A DNA stretch of 5,267 nt from Methyloglobulus sp. (GTDB lineage Bacteria > Pseudomonadota > Gammaproteobacteria > Methylococcales > Methylomonadaceae): assembly GCA_013140405.1 (NCBI GenBank), contig JABFSV010000046.1, forward strand, positions 1 through 5,267, in the 5' to 3' direction. The notes below the pieces were generated by a model. That model did not search any database, was not told where the DNA came from, and saw only the letters and a list, made by a program, of their open reading frames with translations. Below, piece after piece: positions 1 through 5,267 of the stretch (position 1 is the first letter of the stretch; each line of letters opens with the position of its first letter). The position numbers and the translations under genes are program-made.

Positions 1-377
1 GTGCAAACCTTATGGCATTTGGCAGCTATATGGCGATGGGCGGACATGTTAGGATTGATGTCAGGGTGGTTGACGTAGAAACCTCGCTGGTAAAGTTTAG
101 CGAGGATACGGCAGGTTTGCCCCAAGACACCGCCAAGCAGATGCAAGCTATGGCGGTGCATCTTGCCAATAAACTGGGATCAAATGCAATTTCCGGTAAA
201 GAAAATGCCACGGACATGATACTGTGGAAGCGCTATGAAGAAGGGGTTTCACTGATGGATAAACATCTTTACGAACTTGCAATCACAGTATTTAAAGACA
301 TACTGCAAGGCGACCCTGGTTTTGCCGCCGCAGAGAAACAGATCAAACTGGCTATAGAATTACAAACGAGACAATAG
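1..377 (+). CDS. CsgG-like domain protein with C-terminal TPR, 3' end only
   Basis: The open frame runs through the left edge: before the Met codon at 12 the same frame reads Ala-Asn-Leu from position 3. That Met is therefore probably internal and this is the C-terminal part of a longer protein. The visible part starts with a strand pattern (NLMAFGSYMAMGGHVRIDV, then RVVDVET) typical of the second half of CsgG/FlgO-like domains, followed by a helix around DTAKQMQAMAVHLANKLG. The end (RYEEGVSLMDKHLYELAI to GDPGFAAAE) is one TPR-like helical pair. E. coli CsgG has a pore-forming hairpin of roughly 20 residues between the GSY-like and RVVDVE-like strands. Here there is only a short turn, so I infer a periplasmic CsgG fold rather than a pore. 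The missing N-terminal part may resemble the FecR-TPR-CsgG protein further down this window, which stops about where this fragment begins. The family call is fairly secure, the function is unknown. Confidence 0.75.
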   Translation, partial: ANLMAFGSYMAMGGHVRIDVRVVDVETSLVKFSEDTAGLPQDTAKQMQAMAVHLANKLGSNAISGKENATDMILWKRYEEGVSLMDKHLYELAITVFKDILQGDPGFAAAEKQIKLAIELQTRQ

Positions 378-663
378 TTGCCAATTAGTCTTGTTTCGCA
401 GTTAGAATTAAGTGCATTTGGACTTTAACGAATAAGGTATTATCTGATAAGTCGATATTAAAGGCATGTAATTTTTTAAGAACGGAGATAAACAATACAG
501 AATATTTTCGCTAATCTATAATTATAGCAATGCCCCATTATGCATTGAAATGATGGATGTTGAGGTAGGCCATTAATTGGCTCTAAACAAATCGGTTGAT
601 TAAAGTGGCAACTCTTAATTGAAACTTTAATTATTACTTCCACTAACAAGGCGAGGTGACTCG
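378..663 (+). other. AT-rich intergenic spacer, probable operon promoter region
   Basis: This 286-base gap separates the upstream CsgG-like gene from the four-gene cluster. It has no coding frame I can support: forward frames are cut by frequent stops and the reverse frames match nothing I recognise. A perfect TATAAT lies at 517-522, but 16-18 bases upstream of it there is no good TTGACA-like box. A TTGAAA at 619-624 has no matching -10 at the right distance. A promoter for the downstream operon is expected here, but I cannot fix its position. I see no T-tract terminator for the upstream gene, so read-through is possible. Confidence 0.4.
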
Positions 664-666
664 GTG
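652..666 (+). promoter_or_regulatory. RBS hairpin at the GTG start of the barrel gene
   Basis: The Shine-Dalgarno-like GAGGTGA at 653-659 lies four bases before the GTG at 664 and fixes that start. The same bases form a perfect small inverted repeat: CGAG (652-655) and CTCG (660-663) around a GTGA loop, which has the GNRA tetraloop form. Folded, it would hide the ribosome binding site and abut the start codon. The stem has only four pairs, so its effect may be slight. Confidence 0.45.
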
Positions 667-2106
667 GAAACGCACAGATTGATTCCTTCAAGAAGTCTAT
701 TTACTTTGCTTAATATGTTATTGCTTTTCAATAGTAATAATATCTTAGCAGAGCAAAATTCACCTTGGGATAATGAACAAATAGCCATAACCAACTCAAT
801 ACCCCTCCTCTCACAAGAGCAAGTAGCTCTTGATGCCAAGCTGCACACGGCGATGGCTCTGTATTATAACGGATCATACCGTTTAGCATTGCCAATCCTA
901 AAAGAAGTTGCCGCCAAAAATGACACTAGGGAGGTGTTATATTGGTTAGGGCGATCGGCCTATGAGACTGGCGAAACAAGTCTTGCTATAGAAAAATACC
1001 AACAAATCCTGGCGCGTGAGCCGAATCTTTCAAGAGTTCGTTTAGAGCTGGCTGCTGCTTATAAGCAAGCAGGCAATAATGATGCCGCACAAATGGAACT
1101 CCAAAAAGTATTGGCTGAAAATCCAGATGCGGAAGTAAGGCAACTCATAGAAAAGGCGGTGGTTGATATAGAAGAACCGCAGACAGAATCCAAGCGGTTT
1201 TATGCTGCGATAAGAGCTTCAATGGGCCCAGAATACGATAGCAATATCAATGTTGGGCCTAGGGATGAACGCATTTTGCTGGCTAATAACCAAGCGCTGA
1301 CATCAAAGAACCTTGATGGATGGCTGCTCAAGTTTAATGTAAATGGTGATGCACTCTACGATTTTGGCAAGCCTAATGGATTTGCTTGGCACAATCATAT
1401 TCAATTTCTCCATCATGAATATCCGGGTACAACCAATAGCAATTTTAATTACACTCAAACAGATGTTTACACGGGGTTGGATTACTACGCCTCAAAATTT
1501 AAGGCGAAACTGCCGTTTGGATTCATAGACCGACGATTTTCCAATCAATCATTATCCCGATCCTATTATGTCATGCCCAATCTTGAAGTCAGCGTGTCGG
1601 ATAATACTGATTTTGCGTTATCGTATCGCTATGAAAATGAAGATTTTATCGGACCTCAATTTGACGCCCTAAGTGGCATTACCCATACAGGTACTTTTGG
1701 GCCACGATTCAAATTCGAGGCCTTTAGTGCAGAACATTCGCTTGCTTTATTTGGCACTTATAGTCGGCGTGATGCTAATAATCACCCGGATCTTCCTGGT
1801 GAATGGTCTTTCAATGAATGGTCTGTAGGGCCATCCTACTTCGCCCGTTTTAAAACGGGGACAGAGCTGTATCTGGATTTCAAATACCTGAATCGTAATT
1901 ATGATGCCCCTGCGAGATTATTTCTGGGGGCTGGTAAACGATTAGATGACCGCTATAGCTTAACCTTTTCATTAAGCCAGACATTTTACAGAAACTATTT
2001 TGTATCATTGAGTTATAACTATACCGACAATAGCTCAAATGCAAAATTGTTCGACTATGACAAAAATATGGTCGGGTTAAATTTTGGTACAAATTTGAAT
2101 TTTTAA
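664..2106 (+). CDS. TPR + outer-membrane beta-barrel protein, Slam/T11SS-like translocator
   Basis: This 480-residue protein has a signal peptide (residues 1-29, hydrophobic core LFTLLNMLLLF, likely cut after ILA). About three TPRs follow at roughly 58-86, 90-121 and 124-155 (for example YWLGRSAYETGETSLAIEKY). From residue 178 to the end there are about 300 residues of alternating aromatic, polar and glycine strands, opening with a YDSNINVGP motif and ending in NLNF with terminal Phe, the usual barrel-assembly signal. An N-terminal TPR domain plus a barrel of this size fits surface lipoprotein assembly modifiers (Slam; SlipAM/DUF560), which move TbpB-like lipoproteins or soluble cargo such as hemophilin across the outer membrane. 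The GTG start is chosen because it has a good RBS and completes the signal peptide; the in-frame ATG at 715 would remove the charged n-region and half the core. It is probably first in the operon, 23 bases before the FecR gene. A generic TPR-porin is the alternative. Confidence 0.65.
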   Translation: METHRLIPSRSLFTLLNMLLLFNSNNILAEQNSPWDNEQIAITNSIPLLSQEQVALDAKLHTAMALYYNGSYRLALPILKEVAAKNDTREVLYWLGRSAYETGETSLAIEKYQQILAREPNLSRVRLELAAAYKQAGNNDAAQMELQKVLAENPDAEVRQLIEKAVVDIEEPQTESKRFYAAIRASMGPEYDSNINVGPRDERILLANNQALTSKNLDGWLLKFNVNGDALYDFGKPNGFAWHNHIQFLHHEYPGTTNSNFNYTQTDVYTGLDYYASKFKAKLPFGFIDRRFSNQSLSRSYYVMPNLEVSVSDNTDFALSYRYENEDFIGPQFDALSGITHTGTFGPRFKFEAFSAEHSLALFGTYSRRDANNHPDLPGEWSFNEWSVGPSYFARFKTGTELYLDFKYLNRNYDAPARLFLGAGKRLDDRYSLTFSLSQTFYRNYFVSLSYNYTDNSSNAKLFDYDKNMVGLNFGTNLNF

Positions 2107-2129
2107 CCTGGGCAAAGAGGAAATAAACG

Positions 2130-3338
2130 ATGAAAACGAATCACTTTATTTTCACGCAGATTTGTACCGCTCTACTTTGTGGCGCGTTATTGGTTTATAG
2201 CCAAATCGTTTCCGCCGAAAATATTCCGGCAATAGCGCAGATTGAACTGTGTACGGGCGAAATTCAAATTTTAAAACTGGATAAGACTTCTCAAACCGAA
2301 GGAGCCTTATCTTCAGGCGATGTACTCCAGACGACCGATAACCGAAACAGCCGCTGTCGTATTGCTTTTCCAAATGGTAATTTCATCCATGTTGGCTCAG
2401 CTACATCCGTTAAATTTTATAAAAATCAACAGCTCACACTCATGCAAGGCCAGTTAATAGCCTATGCCATGCCCACGATAGGGCAACAACAAGCTATGGC
2501 GTTACACCTAGGTGACGGCGTGCTTGCATTGTCTATGGGGAAAGTTCTTGCAACAGAGTCAAAAGATAAACGCCAGATTGCGGTTTTCAATGATCTAGTT
2601 TCCGCTGTGTGGCATGACAGCCAGGGTGAGAAAACCTTGTACCCTGGAAATTTAGTCAAACTGTCAGCAGGTTCATCCGTAGAAATCACGCAAGCGCCAC
2701 GGATTATGGAATCCGAAATTTCTGAAAAAATGAGTCCTGAAACACCCGCCGTAAAACAGGCTACCCAGGCTTTTAAAGACCGGGATCTAGTGACGGCGGC
2801 CCGATTGTTCAAACAAATTCAACAGGCATTTCCATACAATGCGGCTGCTGCTTATCATCTTGGGCTATTTGAACTCAATGCCAATAAGACCCCAGAAGCC
2901 GTACAACAATGGCAAAAGTACGTTGAAATTGATCCTGAAGGTGCAAAAAAGAGTGGCGTCACTAAGCAATTAACGCTCATGACCTCAAAATCCATCCAGG
3001 ATGAGGTCAAACAAGCCATAGCAAACGAAAAAACACTTTCCAATCTAGCGCCAGAACCCAATAGCATTGCGGTACACCCTTTAATTAACAAAGGGGAGGA
3101 ACAATACGGGCCAATAGGTAAAGGCTTAACTGCTTTCGTCATTACCGACCTTACCAAAGTTCCCGGCCTAAAAGTGCTTGAGCGAGAGAAGCTCCAAAAG
3201 CTCATCGACGAGATCAAGTTATCGGAAACAGGAGAACTGGTTGAAAAGTCCGCTCGTGTGCGGGCGGGTCGCATTATGCGCGCGGAAAAATTGATGATTG
3301 GTGATTACTTAATAGAAACCAAAAAGGGGGGGCAATGA
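2130..3338 (+). CDS. Periplasmic FecR-TPR-CsgG protein, CsgG domain incomplete
   Basis: This 402-residue protein has a good RBS (AGAGGAAA, six bases before ATG). Residues 1-29 are a signal peptide likely cut at VSA-EN; there is no lipobox Cys. Residues about 35-180 read as a FecR domain: a beta-rich stretch with LSSGDVLQTTDNRNSRCRIA, then NGNFIHVGSATSVKF and LTLMQGQLIAY, plus a possible C41-C76 disulfide. Residues about 205-272 hold TPR-like helices (AFKDRDLVTAARLFKQI, AAAYHLGLFELNANKTPEAV). From about 310 the protein matches the first half of a CsgG domain (SIAVHPLIN, GKGLTAFVITDLTKVPGLKV, REKLQKLIDEIK, RIMRAEKLMIGDYLI) and then ends in ETKKGGQ. The second half of the fold is absent but appears at the start of the overlapping next gene. 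The leader places the FecR domain in the periplasm without a membrane anchor, so it is unlikely to be an anti-sigma regulator. An assembly or scaffolding role for the exported neighbours is inferred. Confidence 0.8.
   Translation: MKTNHFIFTQICTALLCGALLVYSQIVSAENIPAIAQIELCTGEIQILKLDKTSQTEGALSSGDVLQTTDNRNSRCRIAFPNGNFIHVGSATSVKFYKNQQLTLMQGQLIAYAMPTIGQQQAMALHLGDGVLALSMGKVLATESKDKRQIAVFNDLVSAVWHDSQGEKTLYPGNLVKLSAGSSVEITQAPRIMESEISEKMSPETPAVKQATQAFKDRDLVTAARLFKQIQQAFPYNAAAAYHLGLFELNANKTPEAVQQWQKYVEIDPEGAKKSGVTKQLTLMTSKSIQDEVKQAIANEKTLSNLAPEPNSIAVHPLINKGEEQYGPIGKGLTAFVITDLTKVPGLKVLEREKLQKLIDEIKLSETGELVEKSARVRAGRIMRAEKLMIGDYLIETKKGGQ
3324..3338 (+). promoter_or_regulatory. Poly-G RBS and ATGA start/stop overlap
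   Basis: Five A (3321-3325) run into seven G (3326-3332), then CA and ATGA. The purine run supplies the Shine-Dalgarno sequence for the ATG at 3335, while the upstream gene stops at TGA 3336-3338, so the two genes are probably translationally coupled. In the upstream frame the codons are AAA AAG GGG GGG CAA TGA, which contain A-AAG-GGG and G-GGG-GGG. Both fit the X-XXY-YYZ form of a -1 slippery site. Confidence 0.6.
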
Positions 3339-4849
3339 AACATAGCCCATTGTTTAAGATAGGGTTACTGCTGCTGATTTTGGGTAACTACAGCCTGTGC
3401 ATTGCCCAAGACCAGGAAGAGCAGTTGACTGTAAACGCCACGACTACCGATGTAGAAGGAGTATCCCAGCATGACATCAAAGAAGCCAATAAACTGGCAG
3501 AAGTATTTCAATTGCAAAAACAACTCGTATATAAGCTCCTCCAGAATATAGGCATCACACCCGATAAACTCTCCCCAGAGGTTAAAAATGCAATTGATAA
3601 GCCTCAAACGACAAGTATTAGGGCATTTAAGTCCTTTTGCAATTGCTTGGATTTGAAGGATAAAGGCCAGTTTGCCAAAGCCCGTGAACAATGCGAGGAA
3701 GCCGTTAAGAATGACCCGAACTTTGCGTTGGCTCGACAGCTTCTTGAATCCATGCCTGATCAACAACAAAGTATGCAGGAAATAGTTTCGGATCATATGA
3801 ACCGGGGAACAGCAGATTTGCAAGGCACTACAAGCAATGCATTGAATACAATCCCTCCTGACGAGCCGCCTGTCACTATACCGAGTGATACAGGAGGAGA
3901 AGGCTGTCAGACAAGCGGCGGCAGTAATGGTTGCCAAGTGCAAGAGATAGATAAATCATCGCCTCCCTGTGACAGTAATGGGCATTGCGGGTTTTACTCA
4001 ACATTTCTGGCGCATAGTGGCCCTAATGGGAGCATTAATGTTGCGACATCGCCTTTTATGAACCGCCTAGCAGTTGCCATTCCACCTACCAATGCGAGCG
4101 GTGCAATTTCCATCAATCAAATCGGGGAAGAAGGGAAGGGCAGTTTGAACCTGCAACTTGATCCAGGCAATCAAACGGGAAGCGTAACGGCATTTCAGGA
4201 AGGCCAGGCCAATCAAGGTAGTAACACAATACCGGATGGACAATTAGAACGTTTCGTTACAAACGGGTTTACAACCACAAATGGTGTTACTGGTCTTGAA
4301 TTGGGCGCTTACCTGACTGGGTTTGATTTTACTGGGCGTTTGGGAAATGTGGGCGACAACCAAAACTACGATCTCTTCCACGGGGCGCTTTACTTTGCTG
4401 AAGGGCAAGCCACGCCCATAGATGCCGTTAAGAATTTGGGGAAAGTTCAATACAGCGGAGTGGCAAATGCTGATTTTTCAGTGAATGGTCAATTGGTGCC
4501 ATGCCAAGGAACCTGCGGTAGTTTTACCAGTACCCTTAATTATGGTGCAGCAAAACTAGAAGCCTTTAAGCTAGAAGCCAATGCCCAACAAGTTGTCGGC
4601 ACTTTTACTGCGGCAGCACAAATCACAGCAAATAACGTGGGCATAAAACCTTCCGGCGAATTTCAGTTTGATCAAACATCAGCAGGCAGCAGTTTTAAGG
4701 TAGGTACAAGCACGCAAGATTTAGCCCCTGCGGCGGGTGTTGTTGCGGGGCGTCCATTTGGAAACCAAGGTGAGCTAGTCGGCGGTGTATTTGCAATCCA
4801 TGGCGAGAACATACAAGGGGCAGGGAATTTTGGCGGCAGCCGGAAATAG
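3335..4849 (+). CDS. Exported CsgG-half/TPR protein with TbpB-like C-terminal barrel, putative T11SS cargo
   Basis: This 504-residue protein starts with a signal peptide (core IGLLLLILG, likely cut after CIA at residue 24). C22 is preceded by Leu, a poor lipobox, so it is probably not a lipoprotein. Residues about 28-74 (EEQLTVNATTTDVEGV, FQLQKQLVYKLLQNIGI) resemble the second half of a CsgG domain, and 96-134 (LKDKGQFAKAREQCEEAV, KNDPNFALA) are a TPR, the same order as in the CsgG-like gene at the left edge. A Pro/Gly/Ser-rich linker (about 140-218) carries C191/C200 and C212/C218. Residues about 220-365 are Gly/Asn-rich and beta-like. From about 369 (GKVQYSGVANADFSV) to the end (GRPFGNQGELVGGVFAIHGE, then FGGSRK) the sequence resembles the eight-stranded C-terminal barrel of TbpB-type proteins (PF01298-like), including the G-R-x-F-G-x-x-x-E-L-x-G-x-F signature. 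The export partner is probably the Slam-like barrel two genes upstream. The ligand is unknown. Confidence is high for export and TPR, moderate for the TbpB-like end. Confidence 0.7.
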   Translation: MKHSPLFKIGLLLLILGNYSLCIAQDQEEQLTVNATTTDVEGVSQHDIKEANKLAEVFQLQKQLVYKLLQNIGITPDKLSPEVKNAIDKPQTTSIRAFKSFCNCLDLKDKGQFAKAREQCEEAVKNDPNFALARQLLESMPDQQQSMQEIVSDHMNRGTADLQGTTSNALNTIPPDEPPVTIPSDTGGEGCQTSGGSNGCQVQEIDKSSPPCDSNGHCGFYSTFLAHSGPNGSINVATSPFMNRLAVAIPPTNASGAISINQIGEEGKGSLNLQLDPGNQTGSVTAFQEGQANQGSNTIPDGQLERFVTNGFTTTNGVTGLELGAYLTGFDFTGRLGNVGDNQNYDLFHGALYFAEGQATPIDAVKNLGKVQYSGVANADFSVNGQLVPCQGTCGSFTSTLNYGAAKLEAFKLEANAQQVVGTFTAAAQITANNVGIKPSGEFQFDQTSAGSSFKVGTSTQDLAPAAGVVAGRPFGNQGELVGGVFAIHGENIQGAGNFGGSRK

Positions 4850-4898
4850 AGGGTATTTTTCCAAATTCATAGGTGCTATAACATAAAGAGAGGTCAAA

Positions 4899-5267
4899 AT
4901 GAAAAAGCATAAAATTTTGTGGCCAATTGGTATTGGGATGGTAGTCGCTGGGGTAATTAACCCAAGTGCAGAAGTTTTGGCCGCTGACAATAGAATCGCT
5001 GCTTGTTATTCAAAAACACGCGGCTTGGCATTTATTATTAGGGACAACGGATTTGTCGCCGGTGACACTATTGTAAAACTTCAAAATGAATGTAAAACAC
5101 TTGCCGGGACGTTATTGATTTGGAATAAAGAAGGCCCTAAAGGGGCGACAGGGTTGCAAGGGGCCAAAGGCGCAACGGGTGTGCCAGGGCCGCAAGGCAT
5201 AGCGGGGGTTCAAGGGCTCAAAGGCGCAACGGGGGCGGCAGGGCCACAAGGCACAGCGGGGATACAG
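4899..5267 (+). CDS. Secreted collagen-like (Gly-X-Y) protein, 3' end beyond window
   Basis: ATG at 4899 has a good RBS (GAGAGG, 4888-4893) and the frame stays open for 123 codons to the window edge, so only the N-terminal part is seen. Residues 1-28 form a signal peptide (KKHK, then a hydrophobic core, likely cut at VLA-AD). A short globular head follows (residues 29-78), with Cys at 36 and 65 and the sequence [18 protein letters not shown]. This resembles the small Cys-containing head (Y-A-C ... C ... L-x-W-N-x-x-G-P-x-G) found before Gly-X-Y tracts in many bacterial collagen-like proteins. From residue 79 there are 15 unbroken triplets ([18 protein letters not shown] ...), rich in Ala, Thr, Gln and Lys. 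Such tracts form triple helices and serve as surface or secreted fibres or stalks. It lies 49 bases after the putative T11SS cargo and no terminator is visible between them, so it is probably the fourth gene of the operon. Anchor and total length cannot be seen. Confidence 0.85.
   Translation, partial: MKKHKILWPIGIGMVVAGVINPSAEVLAADNRIAACYSKTRGLAFIIRDNGFVAGDTIVKLQNECKTLAGTLLIWNKEGPKGATGLQGAKGATGVPGPQGIAGVQGLKGATGAAGPQGTAGIQ
5151..5267 (+). repeat. 54-bp tandem repeats coding collagen-like Gly-X-Y units
   Basis: Two consecutive 54-base units (5151-5204 and 5205-5258) encode 18-residue blocks, [18 protein letters not shown] and [18 protein letters not shown]. By my count they share about 45 of 54 bases. 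A third unit begins at 5259 and runs off the window. The higher-order period of six triplets suggests the collagen tract grew by tandem duplication, and its copy number may vary between strains. Confidence 0.75.

Noticed and set aside
367..398. Hairpin CGAGACAA / TTGTTTCG (one G-T pair) over the stop codon of the left-edge gene, considered as a terminator
   Set aside because: The loop is 16 bases, the stem is AT-rich, and no T-run follows, so it does not look like an intrinsic terminator.
517..522. TATAAT as a definite promoter -10 box
   Set aside because: The hexamer is perfect but has no -35 match at 16-18 bases and no extended -10 TG, in an AT-rich spacer where it may occur by chance.
476..848. 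Reverse-strand open frames across the spacer and start of the barrel gene
   Set aside because: Composition and lack of motifs give no support, and they overlap the RBS and leader of the barrel gene.
1801..1824. Direct repeat GAATGGTCT 15 bases apart
   Set aside because: It encodes EWS twice in adjacent barrel strand/loop sequence; it is too short to be more than chance or local coding bias.
2462..3274. Two reverse-strand open frames (2462-2812 and 2855-3274)
   Set aside because: Both are antisense to the FecR-TPR-CsgG gene, are Ser/Cys-rich in the way of shadow frames, and match nothing I know.
3335..3406. Lipoprotein signal (C22) on the cargo protein
   Set aside because: The residues before Cys are Y-S-L; Leu at -1 does not fit the lipobox, whereas CIA-Q is a good signal peptidase I site.
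3365..3943. Long reverse-strand open frame (192 codons) opposite the N-terminal part of the exported cargo gene
   Set aside because: It lies fully inside a well-supported + strand gene, has no recognisable domain and no convincing RBS; it is an antisense shadow.
4556..4579. Direct repeat CTAGAAGCC 15 bases apart
   Set aside because: It encodes KLEAFKLEANA in a beta-strand region with no further copies, so it is not a repeat element.
4842..4862. Small inverted repeat GGAAA / TTTCC with a T-run just after the cargo gene stop
   Set aside because: The stem is only five weak pairs, and the T-run lies inside the stem rather than after it.

Overview
The window looks like chromosomal DNA of a Gram-negative bacterium, probably a gammaproteobacterium or a related proteobacterium. 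It encodes several Sec-exported envelope proteins, including one that ends like an outer-membrane beta-barrel (last residue Phe). Base composition is moderate to slightly AT-rich. I cannot name the genus. All convincing genes are on the + strand. I see no tRNA, rRNA, CRISPR array, transposase or intrinsic terminator.

Layout. (1) Positions 1-377 hold the 3' end of a CsgG-like gene with a C-terminal TPR-like helical pair, cut by the window edge. (2) Positions 378-663 are an AT-rich spacer that probably holds the promoter of the next operon. (3) Positions 664-2106 encode a signal peptide, about three TPRs and a roughly 300-residue outer-membrane barrel. This is the architecture and size of the Slam / type XI secretion (T11SS) outer-membrane translocator. 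(4) Positions 2130-3338 encode a periplasmic FecR-TPR-CsgG protein whose CsgG domain stops half way. (5) Positions 3335-4849 overlap it by ATGA and encode a second exported protein. Its N-terminus reads as the missing half of that CsgG domain plus a TPR, and its last ~135 residues resemble the TbpB-type C-terminal barrel carried by T11SS cargo. (6) From 4899 to the window end runs a secreted collagen-like protein (Gly-X-Y repeats), open at the 3' end.

Genes 3-6 are spaced +23, -4 and +49 nt and have good ribosome binding sites, so they are probably one operon. My working model is a surface-display or secretion locus. The Slam-like barrel would export the TbpB-barrel protein. The FecR/CsgG-fold protein would pair with that cargo in the periplasm through a CsgG fold split between the two polypeptides. 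The collagen-like protein may be a co-displayed fibre. The split CsgG fold and its link to a T11SS-like pair are the most unusual features. The family assignments come from reading the sequence, not from searches.
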